A stretch of 27,734 bases of DNA, from positions 1-27,734 of the forward strand of contig CAZPMO010000049.1 in NCBI GenBank assembly GCA_964587515.1, in the 5' to 3' direction. The stretch comes from CAZPMO01 sp964587515. GTDB taxonomy: Bacteria; Pseudomonadota; Alphaproteobacteria; MPNO01. A program made the position numbers and the translations under genes. This document shows, in pieces, positions 1 through 7,259 of this stretch; position 1 is the first letter of the stretch, and each line of letters begins with the position of its first letter. The notes under the pieces were generated by a model that was not told the DNA's origin, did not search any database, and saw only the letters and a list, made by a program, of their open reading frames with translations.

Positions 1-41
1 ACCCGGCCACCCACGGGATCGTACGCTATGGGTGGTCGGGT
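1..41. repeat. Inverted repeat at window edge (hairpin)
   Basis: The arms at 1-13 (ACCCGGCCACCCA) and 29-41 (TGGGTGGTCGGGT) are complementary apart from one position that would be a G:U pair in RNA. They are separated by 15 bases. No T-run follows, so a classical intrinsic terminator is not supported. It could be the 3' end of an upstream unit or a leader structure of leuC, but the window starts too late to tell. Confidence 0.5.
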
Positions 42-62
42 GGGGGAGCGGGCCGGCGCCGA

Positions 63-78
63 TTCGACGTAAGTCGAA
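63..78 (+). other. Small hairpin with GTAA tetraloop upstream of leuC
   Basis: TTCGAC (63-68) and GTCGAA (73-78) form a perfect 6-bp stem closing the loop GTAA, which fits the GNRA tetraloop pattern in RNA, followed by AAA. It lies about 150 bases before the leuC start. The stretch 1-228 holds no convincing gene. A TTG-initiated extension of the leuC frame back to 97 is open but does not resemble LeuC. Function of the hairpin is unknown. Confidence 0.35.
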
Positions 79-228
79 AACGCGTTAATCTCCACTTTGA
101 TCTTCGCGACGGTACCACGGGAAGAAACCCCTGAGTATCCGGTTCATGATGGTTTCGAACTGCTTGGTCGCGCCCGCCCCGCCGCGCTAATGTGGGCCGA
201 CGAGGGGAAGTTTCGCCGGGACACGGGA

Positions 229-1632
229 ATGGGCGCGCCGCGCACCATGCTGGACAAGATCTGGGACCGCCACGCCATTGCCGAAAGCGGCGACGGCGAG
301 ACGCTGCTCTATATCGACCGGCATTTCGTGCATGACGGCTCGTTCCACGCCTTCAACATGCTGGCGGCCGAGGACCGCCGGGTGCGCCGCCCGGCCCAGA
401 CCTTCGCGACGCCGGACCATTACGTCCCGACCACCGGGCGCGCCGCCGCCGATTACGCCGACGGAGAACGCCGCGAACGCGTCGACGGGCTGGCCGACAA
501 TGCGGCGGCCCACGGGCTTACCCATTTCGGCGTCGGCGATGCGCGCCAGGGGATCGTCCACGTGGTGGGCCCCGAACAGGGCCTGACCCAGCCGGGTCTG
601 GTGATCGTCTGCGGCGATTCCCATACCGCGACCCACGGCGCGCTGGGGGCTTTCGCTTTCGGCATCGGCGCATCCGAGGTCGCCCACGTACTGGCGACCC
701 AGAGTCTGTGGCAGAAGAAACCGAACGCCATGCGCATTACCGTGGCGGGCGCGTTGCCGTTCGGCGTGACCGCGAAGGATTTGATCCTATCGGTGATCGC
801 GCGTCTCGGGGTCGGCGGCGCGGTCGGCCATGTCATCGAATACGCCGGCGACGCCATCTCCGCGTTGACCGTCGAGCAACGCCTCACGGTCTGCAACATG
901 TCGATCGAGGCCGGCGCGCGGTCCGGGCTGATCGCCCCCGACGAGACCGTCTTCGCCTATCTCAAAGGCCGGCCTTATGCGCCCGGCGACGACCTATGGG
1001 ATGACGCCGTGGCCCATTGGCGGACGCTCGCCAGCGACGACGGCGCACGGTTCGACCGCGAAATTCATCTCGACGCCGCCGATATCGCGCCCATGGTGAC
1101 CTGGGGCACCAGCCCGGAAAACGCGTTGCCGATCACCGGGGCGGTGCCGGATCCGGCGGCCGAGGCCGATCCGGACCGCCGCGCCGCGATCGCCCGGGCG
1201 CTGGACTATATGGACCTCACACCGGGAACGACCCTCGAAGGACTCGCCGTCGACCGGGTGTTTATCGGGTCGTGCACCAATGGCCGCATCGAGGATTTGC
1301 GCGCCGCCGCCGCCGTGATCGACGGCGAACGGGTGCTGGCGCCGACCATCGTCGCGCCGGGATCGGGGCTGGTGAAGGCGCAGGCCGAGGCCGAGGGGCT
1401 TGACCGGATTTTCCGCGACGCCGGGGCCGAATGGCGCGAGGCCGGGTGTTCCATGTGCGTCGGCATCAACGGCGACAACGGGCTGCCGGGCGAGCGCTGC
1501 GCGTCGACCACCAACCGCAATTTCGTCGGCCGCCAGGGTCCCGGCGTGCGCACCCATCTGATGGGCCCGGCCATGGCCGCCGCCGCCGCGATCGCCGGCC
1601 GGCTCACCGATGTGCGGGAACTGGCCCGATGA
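229..1632 (+). CDS. leuC: 3-isopropylmalate dehydratase large subunit
   Basis: LeuC is the large subunit of isopropylmalate isomerase. With LeuD it interconverts 2- and 3-isopropylmalate in leucine biosynthesis in the cytoplasm and carries a [4Fe-4S] cluster. With the ATG at 229 the protein is 467 residues, the usual length, beginning MGAPRTMLDKIWDRHAI. The cluster cysteines then fall at 349 (GSCTNG) and 407/410 (GCSMC), close to their positions in the E. coli enzyme, which supports this start over upstream TTG/ATG codons. The HVIEYAG and GDSHT family segments are present. The stop overlaps the leuD start by four bases (ATGA), indicating translational coupling. The ribosome binding site is weak. 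A catabolic paralogue acting on another hydroxyacid cannot be excluded because of the neighbourhood, but the LeuCD reading is strong. Confidence 0.95.
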   Translation: MGAPRTMLDKIWDRHAIAESGDGETLLYIDRHFVHDGSFHAFNMLAAEDRRVRRPAQTFATPDHYVPTTGRAAADYADGERRERVDGLADNAAAHGLTHFGVGDARQGIVHVVGPEQGLTQPGLVIVCGDSHTATHGALGAFAFGIGASEVAHVLATQSLWQKKPNAMRITVAGALPFGVTAKDLILSVIARLGVGGAVGHVIEYAGDAISALTVEQRLTVCNMSIEAGARSGLIAPDETVFAYLKGRPYAPGDDLWDDAVAHWRTLASDDGARFDREIHLDAADIAPMVTWGTSPENALPITGAVPDPAAEADPDRRAAIARALDYMDLTPGTTLEGLAVDRVFIGSCTNGRIEDLRAAAAVIDGERVLAPTIVAPGSGLVKAQAEAEGLDRIFRDAGAEWREAGCSMCVGINGDNGLPGERCASTTNRNFVGRQGPGVRTHLMGPAMAAAAAIAGRLTDVRELAR

Positions 1633-2240
1633 AGCCGTTCACCCGTATTACCGCGATTGCCGCGCCGATCGACGCCGTCAACGTCGATACCGACCAGATT
1701 CTGCCGGCGCGCTACCTCCGCAAACCACGTGGGCCGGACTATCATTCCTATCTGTTCCACGATCTCCGCTTTCATGAAGACGGGACCGAGCGGGCCGATT
1801 TCATCCTGAATCGCCCCGAATTCCGGGACGCCCGCATCATCGTCGGCAATCGCAATTTCGGCTGCGGATCGTCGCGCGAAGCCGCTGTCTTCGCGCTCGA
1901 CGCCAACCATATCCGCGCCGTGATCGCGCCGTCCTTCGGCGATATCTTCCACAATAACTGCTTCAAGAACGGCGTGCTGCCGCTGCGCCTCGACAGGGAA
2001 ACCTGCGCCGCGCTGCGCCGCGCGTTGAACGAGACGCCGGGCGTGGAAATGACGGTCGATCTGGAGGCGCGAACGGTGACCGGTCCCGACGGGGCGGCGC
2101 ATGGTTTCGAGATCGACGATTTTCGACGCCGCTGCCTGCTCGAAGGGCTCGACGACATCGCGCTGACCCTGGAGCATGAATCCCGGATGGACACATTCGA
2201 GGCCGGCTACCGCCGCGACCGGCCATGGCTGTTTAGCTAG
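1629..2240 (+). CDS. leuD: 3-isopropylmalate dehydratase small subunit
   Basis: LeuD is the small swivel-domain subunit of isopropylmalate isomerase. The product is 203 residues, normal for the bacterial family. It opens with the typical segment around NVDTDQILPARYL (residues 18-30), carries the NFGCGSSREAA motif near residue 80 and the SFGDIFHNNCFKNG segment near residue 105, and ends in the RPW motif region. The start ATG overlaps the leuC stop by four bases, so the two subunits are coupled. The next gene is on the other strand and its stop lies five bases beyond the leuD stop. Confidence 0.95.
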   Translation: MKPFTRITAIAAPIDAVNVDTDQILPARYLRKPRGPDYHSYLFHDLRFHEDGTERADFILNRPEFRDARIIVGNRNFGCGSSREAAVFALDANHIRAVIAPSFGDIFHNNCFKNGVLPLRLDRETCAALRRALNETPGVEMTVDLEARTVTGPDGAAHGFEIDDFRRRCLLEGLDDIALTLEHESRMDTFEAGYRRDRPWLFS

Positions 2241-2244
2241 TGCT

Positions 2245-2451
2245 CTAGTTCAGGAGCTCTCCTTCGCGCCTGCGGTTTCGCTGAACCTCACCTATGGCCA
2301 ACCATACAGAGTGCCATCTGAAGGCTGCTTCCGCTTCTCCGCGCTCCGCGAGCTCGTGGGCCTTGACGACCGCATAATGGGACGCCTCCTGCCCATGATC
2401 TCGGATGGTCGCGTTAGCGGCATGAAATGTTTCACGATCCAGGACGACCAT
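2245..2451 (-). CDS. Small DUF6961-like protein
   Basis: This is a 68-residue protein of unknown function. It begins MVVLDRETFHAANATIRDHG and continues with alternating charged helices (residues 20-35 and 38-55). The pattern of an early Asp-Arg, a His-Gly near residue 18, a Glu-Arg-Gly loop and a downstream Trp resembles the short alphaproteobacterial DUF6961-type proteins as I remember them, which is a recognition from memory and not an alignment. A GAGG ribosome binding site lies nine bases before the ATG, supporting the start. The gene is convergent with leuD, with only four bases between stop codons. No catalytic motif, signal peptide or membrane segment is visible. Confidence 0.6.
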   Translation of the reverse strand: MVVLDRETFHAANATIRDHGQEASHYAVVKAHELAERGEAEAAFRWHSVWLAIGEVQRNRRREGELLN

Positions 2452-2738
2452 GTCATGCGGCCTCGCGTGGCGATAGCATCGCGCCTGGTTTCAACAAATC
2501 CGGGAAATAAGGCAACTCGATCTCCTTGTTCGGATCCGCGCCACCGCTATCGGGCAGTGGCGCGGCGTGGCGTCCGACGATCGCCTTGCAAGAATCGTGC
2601 CAAGCCCGTTAACCCGCCAACGCCAAGGCTTTCAGAGGTTAACGAATTGCCGGGTGTAAAGAATTCCGACAGTTTTCCCGAAACCGGATAAATGTTGTAA
2701 AATTCACCGACAGGGGCGCTAGCGGAAGGTTGTAGATG
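2452..2738. other. Gene-poor stretch with paired GTTAAC elements
   Basis: I see no convincing gene here. The stretch is less GC-rich than its surroundings. It holds an 8-bp inverted repeat, CGTTAACC at 2607-2614 and GGTTAACG at 2637-2644, spaced by 22 bases. Each half contains the TTAACC sequence known as a CtrA half-site in alphaproteobacteria. Two direct copies of GCTAGCGGA (2718-2726, 2738-2746) lie at its right end. It may contain the promoter of the minus-strand gene at 2245-2451, but no clear -35/-10 pair was found. Confidence 0.35.
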
Positions 2739-2960
2739 CTAGCGGACGGTCCCGAAACGCTGGGCGTGGCCGGCCCGCTCCAGCCGGCCGATCTCGCCGG
2801 GGATTAATTCCAGGTCGAGCTGGGTCGCGGGGAAAAATACGCGCTCGGACGGCGCACCCTCGGCCATGGTCACCATGCCGTGCCCCGTCGGAAGATTAAC
2901 GGTCTGACCCGCCAGCGTGACCGCGTGGCAATCGGAGAAGTAATAATTCCACCGTTCCAT
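2739..2960 (-). CDS. Hypothetical small protein
   Basis: This is a 73-residue protein that I do not recognise. It starts MERWNYYFSDCHAVTLAGQT, has a hydrophilic, mostly beta-like composition and ends in HAQRFGTVR. It has no signal peptide, membrane segment or metal motif. The third-codon-position bias towards G and C is like that of neighbouring genes, which argues for a real coding region. The ribosome binding site is weak (AGG three bases before the ATG). It sits about 165 bases downstream of the TRAP permease gene on the same strand, so it may be read from that unit. The 2961-3125 gap holds no gene I can support. Confidence 0.5.
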   Translation of the reverse strand: MERWNYYFSDCHAVTLAGQTVNLPTGHGMVTMAEGAPSERVFFPATQLDLELIPGEIGRLERAGHAQRFGTVR

Positions 2961-3125
2961 AGCCTAGCCCGATTCAGCCGACGTACCGTGCCGGGACTGG
3001 CGGCGCGGCGGGCGGAGAGGAAGGACCGGAAGAGATAAAAATCACTGGAATCCGCTGATCGATGGTCATCGCGGGACAGATATATCAAAGCCGCGCCGCG
3101 CCCGCCATATCAACCACCACCTGCA

Positions 3126-4397
3126 TCAGATGAATTGCAGAATCCACAGCGACAGCGACGGCACATAGGTCACGACCATCAACGCCAGGATCGCCAGCGC
3201 GATGAACGGAACCAGCCCCGGATAGAGCACCGACAATTTGACGCGGAAGATCGCCTGGCCGACGAAAATATTGAGCCCGAAGGGCGGCGTAAAGGTGCCG
3301 ATGGTGAGGTTCATCACCGCGATGATCCCGAAATGAACCAGGTCGACCCCCAACGCCACCGCGATGTTGGCGAGCAATGGCGTCAGCACCAGGATCGCCG
3401 ACGCGGTATCCAGAACAGTACCGACCAGCAGCAGAAAGACGTTGATCACCAGCAGCACCAGCCAGCGCGACAGATCGAGCCCGGCGATGAAATCGACCGC
3501 AAGCTGGGCCGCGCCGCTGACCGTCAGCAGCCACGAATAAACCCCGGCCACGGCGACGATCACGAAGATTTGCGCCGTCAGGTAGACCGAATCGGCGGCG
3601 ATATCGAACAGCGCCCGCAAGCGCACCTCGCGATGGATAAACAGCGTGACCACCATCGCGTATACGCAGGCGACGCCGGCCGCCTCGGTCGGCGAAAAAA
3701 TTCCGGCGTAGATGCCGCCGAGAATGATCACCGGCGCGCCCAGCGCCCAGATGCCGTCCCGCGTGGCCGCGATGAATCCTGCCCAGCTGACCTGCTCGAC
3801 CTCGCGAATGCCGCGGCGCCGGGCGTGAAAATAGATATAGGCCGCGAAGAATCCCGCCAGCATCAGGCCGGGAAAGATGCCGGCCGCGAACAGATGCACC
3901 ACCGATGCCTCGGCGGCGTAGCCATAGAGGATCATGGCGATCGACGGCGGGATGATGTTGGAGATGGCCCCGGCCGAGGTCAGCATGCCGGCCGCGAAAC
4001 GCTCGTCATAGCCCTTCTGTTTCAACGGCTCATAGGTCAGCGAGCCCACCGCGGCGACGGTCGCCGCGGTCGATCCGGAGATCGCGCCGAAAATGGTGGC
4101 GGTGCCGACGGCGGTCAGCGGCAGGCTGCCGCGCACGCTGCCGATGATCGAGGCGACCCAGTTGATCAGCCGGATCGAGACGCCGCCCCGGCTCATCAGC
4201 TCGCCGGCGAAAATGAAAAACGGTACGGCCAGCAGCGCGAACTTGTCGATCGAGCCGAACATCACCTGATGGATGACGGTCGCGGGATCGTCCGAGAAAA
4301 ACACCAGCACCGTTGCCGAGGTCGCCAGCAGCACCAGGAAGATGGGGAACCCCAGCACCAGCAGGACCAGCGGCATCCCCACCATCACCCATTCCAA
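3126..4397 (-). CDS. dctM: TRAP transporter large permease (DctM)
   Basis: This is the large membrane subunit of a tripartite ATP-independent periplasmic transporter, which imports organic acids using a sodium gradient. The 423-residue protein is hydrophobic throughout with about a dozen predicted membrane segments. Family signatures include NIIPPSIAMILYG (about 147-159) and FSPTEAAG (234-241). The start is a TTG at 4397, chosen because GGGGAGGG lies seven bases upstream and because the resulting MEW N-terminus is typical of DctM. It is the last gene of the dctP-dctQ-dctM set, 28 bases after dctQ. The substrate is not readable from the permease. The aromatic-catabolism genes nearby suggest an aromatic or aryl-derived carboxylate. 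Confidence 0.93.
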   Translation of the reverse strand: MEWVMVGMPLVLLVLGFPIFLVLLATSATVLVFFSDDPATVIHQVMFGSIDKFALLAVPFFIFAGELMSRGGVSIRLINWVASIIGSVRGSLPLTAVGTATIFGAISGSTAATVAAVGSLTYEPLKQKGYDERFAAGMLTSAGAISNIIPPSIAMILYGYAAEASVVHLFAAGIFPGLMLAGFFAAYIYFHARRRGIREVEQVSWAGFIAATRDGIWALGAPVIILGGIYAGIFSPTEAAGVACVYAMVVTLFIHREVRLRALFDIAADSVYLTAQIFVIVAVAGVYSWLLTVSGAAQLAVDFIAGLDLSRWLVLLVINVFLLLVGTVLDTASAILVLTPLLANIAVALGVDLVHFGIIAVMNLTIGTFTPPFGLNIFVGQAIFRVKLSVLYPGLVPFIALAILALMVVTYVPSLSLWILQFI

Positions 4398-4425
4398 GGC
4401 CGGGCCCTCCCCGTCGACGCCGCCA

Positions 4426-4944
4426 TCAGAACCGGCCGCTGATATACGAACGCAGCCGGACCAGCACGGCCAGCACCATGAGGACGAACCCCACCAGCAG
4501 GGCGCCGTGAGGCACCACCATGGGCACCCCGGCGGTCACGCTGACCTGGCCGACCCCGTGGATCAGCAAGACGACCTGGAAGGACTGGTAGGCGGCGAAG
4601 ACACCGCAAACCAGGAATACCATCGTCGTCGCGCCGTTCAGAATGCCGCGCCACGGATTGCCGATGCGCGCCGAGATCAGGTCCATGCGCAGATGCGCGC
4701 CGTTGAAGCCAATCGCGATCGCGCCGATGAACACGCACCAGACCACGATGAACACCATGATCTCCTCAGCCCAGAACAGCGCGAAATTAAAGACATAGCG
4801 GCTGATGACATTGGCGAAGTTGATGGCGATCCCGGTCAGGATCAGCGTCGCCATCAGCGCCCGCGGCAATGAAACGAACAGCCCGTAAAACGGCGGGCGC
4901 GACGCGCCGCCGCCTTCGCTGGGGGTCACTTCCTCGCCGGGCAT
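4426..4944 (-). CDS. dctQ: TRAP transporter small permease (DctQ)
   Basis: This is the small four-helix membrane subunit of the TRAP transporter, pairing with DctM. From the ATG at 4944 the protein is 172 residues, with four hydrophobic segments and the conserved FWAEE motif after the first helix, then a basic C-terminus. An in-frame TTG at 4980 would add 12 residues. I prefer the ATG because the TTG lies inside a 9-bp stem-loop (4963-4989) in the gap after dctP. Neither start has a well-placed ribosome binding site, so the start is uncertain. The gene sits between dctP and dctM on the same strand. Confidence 0.88.
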   Translation of the reverse strand: MPGEEVTPSEGGGASRPPFYGLFVSLPRALMATLILTGIAINFANVISRYVFNFALFWAEEIMVFIVVWCVFIGAIAIGFNGAHLRMDLISARIGNPWRGILNGATTMVFLVCGVFAAYQSFQVVLLIHGVGQVSVTAGVPMVVPHGALLVGFVLMVLAVLVRLRSYISGRF

Positions 4945-4962
4945 GGGTTTATCGGACGAAGC

Positions 4963-4989
4963 GCGCCCCTCCTGGATCAAGAGGGGCGC
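4963..4989 (-). promoter_or_regulatory. Stem-loop between dctP and dctQ
   Basis: GCGCCCCTC (4963-4971) and GAGGGGCGC (4981-4989) form a perfect 9-bp stem with a 9-base loop. It follows the dctP stop (5009) by 19 bases and precedes the preferred dctQ start. A GC-rich hairpin here, without a T-run, is consistent with stabilising or partly terminating the transcript so that the binding protein is made in excess over the permeases. That role is inference. Confidence 0.55.
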
Positions 4990-5008
4990 TGTCTCCGGTC
5001 AAACCGGC

Positions 5009-6013
5009 TCAGTAATTCCGGCCGGTCGCCACGATCTTCTTGTAGAAGGCGCTGAGCGACGGGTTGCCCTTGGTCACGTCGTTGCCGACGCTGGACAGCC
5101 GGTTGCGGATTTCCGCGAGATCGCCGGCCGGCAGGGTGATCAGCGTTCCGCCCGCCTTCTTCCATTTGTCGATCATGAAATTCTCGTTCACGTGCGAATA
5201 GGCAGTGGCGCGTTCCTGGAGCTTGTTGCCCTCTTCGACCACCATGCGCCGCAGGTCGGCCGGCAGCCGCTTCAACCACGCCCTGCTGACCGCGCCGGTG
5301 GAAATGATCAGCGTATCGTCGGTGCGCGTCAGCACCGTGCCGAGATTGATGAATTTGAACACCACATAGACCACCGCGCCGCTCATGGTGCCGTCGATGA
5401 CGCCGCGCTGCATCGAGGGAACCACTTCGCCGAGCGGCATGGGCACGGCCGAGGCACCGAAGCGGCGCATCTTTTCGCGTTCGGCGGCGGTCGCGTTCAC
5501 GCGCAGCTTCTTGCCCTTGAAGTCCGACAGCCGGCGCAGCGGGTTCTTGCCGCCGAAATAATGCGCCGTCGAATGGGTGAACACCGAGACCACCTCGAAG
5601 CCCTTGTTGGCGCCGAGCCCGAGAATGTCCTTATTGAGCGTGGCGTCGTGCAGCACCTTGGAGGCGTGCGCCTTGCTCTTGAACAGCACCGGTATCGAAA
5701 ACGCGCCGAAGCGAGGGTCGATGCCGGCGAAGAAATCGGCGGGCGCGACGAACGCCGCCTGGGTGCCGAGCTGCACGCCTTCGATCTGGCGCGGCACGGC
5801 GCCGAGCTGACTCTTGGGGAACACCTTGACGGCGATGCGGCCGCCGGAGCGTTTCTCGACCGCGTCCTTATACCAGAGCGCCCACTGATGCTGGACATCC
5901 TTGAAGGTCGCGAGACCGATCTTCATGGTGAATTCGGCGGCGCCGGCGCTGCTCGCCAGAAGAGTGATTCCCGCGATGGCGCCCAGAACGGTTCGTGCGA
6001 TACGTGTCGACAT
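5009..6013 (-). CDS. dctP: TRAP transporter substrate-binding protein (DctP)
   Basis: This is the periplasmic solute-binding subunit that delivers substrate to DctQM. The 334-residue protein starts with a signal peptide (basic MSTRIAR, hydrophobic core, likely cleavage near residue 25 after SAGA). The mature part follows the DctP fold, with the KLRV segment whose arginine (residue 171) corresponds to the conserved carboxylate-binding Arg of the family. AGGGAG lies nine bases before the ATG. It lies 45 bases downstream of the cupin gene and is probably in the same transcript. The conserved Arg implies a carboxylate ligand, and the exact compound is unknown. Confidence 0.93.
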   Translation of the reverse strand: MSTRIARTVLGAIAGITLLASSAGAAEFTMKIGLATFKDVQHQWALWYKDAVEKRSGGRIAVKVFPKSQLGAVPRQIEGVQLGTQAAFVAPADFFAGIDPRFGAFSIPVLFKSKAHASKVLHDATLNKDILGLGANKGFEVVSVFTHSTAHYFGGKNPLRRLSDFKGKKLRVNATAAEREKMRRFGASAVPMPLGEVVPSMQRGVIDGTMSGAVVYVVFKFINLGTVLTRTDDTLIISTGAVSRAWLKRLPADLRRMVVEEGNKLQERATAYSHVNENFMIDKWKKAGGTLITLPAGDLAEIRNRLSSVGNDVTKGNPSLSAFYKKIVATGRNY

Positions 6014-6058
6014 TTCACTTGCTCCCTGAAAATTATTTTATTGAGTGGCGGCGATCGC

Positions 6059-6739
6059 CTACCACACCAGATCGCCTTCCCGGATCAGCAAGAAGGCCTC
6101 CTTGTCTTCCGTGAACGGGGCATGCGGCACACCGATGGGAAAGCGGATCCAGCTTCCCGCGACGTAGGTATCGTGTTCGTCCTTGAAGACGCCTTCCACG
6201 ATCAGCGTTTCCTCGCCCATGGAGTGGTCGTGGCTCGGAATATTCTTTTCCGGATACACCTTGCCGTAGCGCGAAGTGTCGATGCCGTGCTCGTCGCGAT
6301 AGAAATGGACCACGTCGGCGCCACGATGGGGGAACGCCTTCCACTCCACCGTCTCGGTATCGATGACCATACGCTCTTCGTTATCGCGGAACGGGTTGCG
6401 GCGTTTCATGTAAATTACGCAGCCGTCCTTGGTCGACGGCGCTTGCGTCGAACCGGCCGGAATCCTGATGAAGGTGCGGGGGCCATAATCGCCGTTGCCA
6501 TCGGAATAGTCGCCTTCCATTACGAACGTGTCGACCCGCTGGAACAGCGATTCGGTGGGCAGGGTGGTGCCTGGCTCCAGCTTGATCAGCGCCGTTTCGC
6601 GGCCCTTCTCCGGATCGTTGACGCGTTCCAGCAGCTTCTGCGAAACGCCCGCGACGCCGGTGTCTTCCCACGGCATGTCGGCGGTGTGCATGCATATGAC
6701 TGCATCTGGATCGGCGTTGAATTCAGCTAATTCGGCCAT
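6059..6739 (-). CDS. Double cupin protein, ChrR-like
   Basis: This is a 226-residue bicupin. The C-terminal half (about residues 120-226) has the ChrR-type cupin pattern: a PSHDHSMGEETLIVEG segment providing His-x-His and Glu, then VPHAPF providing the last His, so it should bind a metal. The N-terminal half repeats the fold but has TLPTES where His-x-His is expected and TQAPST where the last His is expected, so it probably lacks the metal site. The start at 6739 is favoured by GGGGGA about five bases upstream. An in-frame extension to 6889 is not cupin-like. It is the first gene before dctPQM. The family includes ZnII-dependent anti-sigma domains and Fe-dependent dioxygenases, and nothing here separates these roles. 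Confidence 0.8.
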   Translation of the reverse strand: MAELAEFNADPDAVICMHTADMPWEDTGVAGVSQKLLERVNDPEKGRETALIKLEPGTTLPTESLFQRVDTFVMEGDYSDGNGDYGPRTFIRIPAGSTQAPSTKDGCVIYMKRRNPFRDNEERMVIDTETVEWKAFPHRGADVVHFYRDEHGIDTSRYGKVYPEKNIPSHDHSMGEETLIVEGVFKDEHDTYVAGSWIRFPIGVPHAPFTEDKEAFLLIREGDLVW

Positions 6740-6883
6740 AGGTTCCCCCTTTGGTGCGTCCGTGAATTGTTCGGGAAAAGCGGGTTCATGTCGAACCGCC
6801 GTCTCCCAATCATCGTTCAATTTTTCGTTATCATTGGCGAAAGGCGCTTCGCGAAAATGATTATTGGCGGCGTTAGGCCAAAA

Positions 6884-6909
6884 GTCCACAATTGAGGTTG
6901 GATGTGGAC
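6884..6909. promoter_or_regulatory. Inverted repeat in divergent promoter region
   Basis: GTCCACA (6884-6890) and TGTGGAC (6903-6909) form a perfect 7-bp inverted repeat with a 12-base spacer. A perfect 8-bp palindrome CAATATTG follows at 6940-6947. Both lie in the 268-base gap between the divergent cupin-dctPQM unit and the CDGSH gene, so they may be operator sites. No regulator is assigned. Confidence 0.35.
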
Positions 6910-7007
6910 AGCGGGTCGGCCCTGCGGCAATACTTCGCCCAATATTGAAACGAGTTCGTCAGAAGGCGGACCACCGCGAAGAAATGTTTAGGGGGAGGAC
7001 CGATATC

Positions 7008-7256
7008 ATGGCGGATCCGATCGTGGCTCAGAAGAGCCCGTACAAAATCGAGCTTAAGGCAACTTACCGATACGCGTGGTGTTCCTGCGGGCGCAGCGAC
7101 TTCCAGCCGTTCTGCAACGGTGCCCATTCCGAGACCGGCGGCGAATTCGAGCCCATCGTGTTCACCGCGGAGAAGGACGAGACCGTCTATCTGTGCGGCT
7201 GCAAACACACCAGCGAGGGCCCGCGCTGCGACGGCAGCCACAAGACCGTCGCGTAA
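7008..7256 (+). CDS. Dual CDGSH iron-sulfur protein
   Basis: This 82-residue protein has two CDGSH-type motifs, each binding a [2Fe-2S] cluster through three Cys and one His. Motif 1 uses C25, C27, C36 and H40, with the last part written CNGAH. Motif 2 uses C63, C65, C74 and H78, with the canonical CDGSH. The ATG at 7008 is supported by GGGGGAGG at 6991-6998. The frame is open further upstream but without coding character. Proteins of this kind are small soluble electron-transfer or cluster-carrying proteins. Its place between a Rieske-containing catabolic block and a transporter suggests redox support, which is inference. It ends three bases before the convergent hydrolase gene. Confidence 0.9.
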   Translation: MADPIVAQKSPYKIELKATYRYAWCSCGRSDFQPFCNGAHSETGGEFEPIVFTAEKDETVYLCGCKHTSEGPRCDGSHKTVA

Positions 7257-7259
7257 CTT

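Noticed and set aside
97..228. TTG-initiated upstream extension of leuC
   Set aside because: The added 44 residues do not resemble LeuC, and the start at 229 places the cluster cysteines close to their positions in the E. coli enzyme.
2176..2691. Plus-strand open frame after leuD
   Set aside because: It overlaps the leuD end in another frame, has no recognisable protein character, and the opposite strand has a better small gene with a ribosome binding site.
2718..2746. Direct repeat of GCTAGCGGA at 20-base spacing
   Set aside because: Two short copies at a gene's 3' end with no further repeats. Too little to call a regulatory array or mobile-element trace.
4943..6730. Long plus-strand open frame opposite dctP and the cupin gene
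   Set aside because: High GC leaves open antisense frames. The composition is His/Arg/Gly-rich and the opposite strand encodes clear families.
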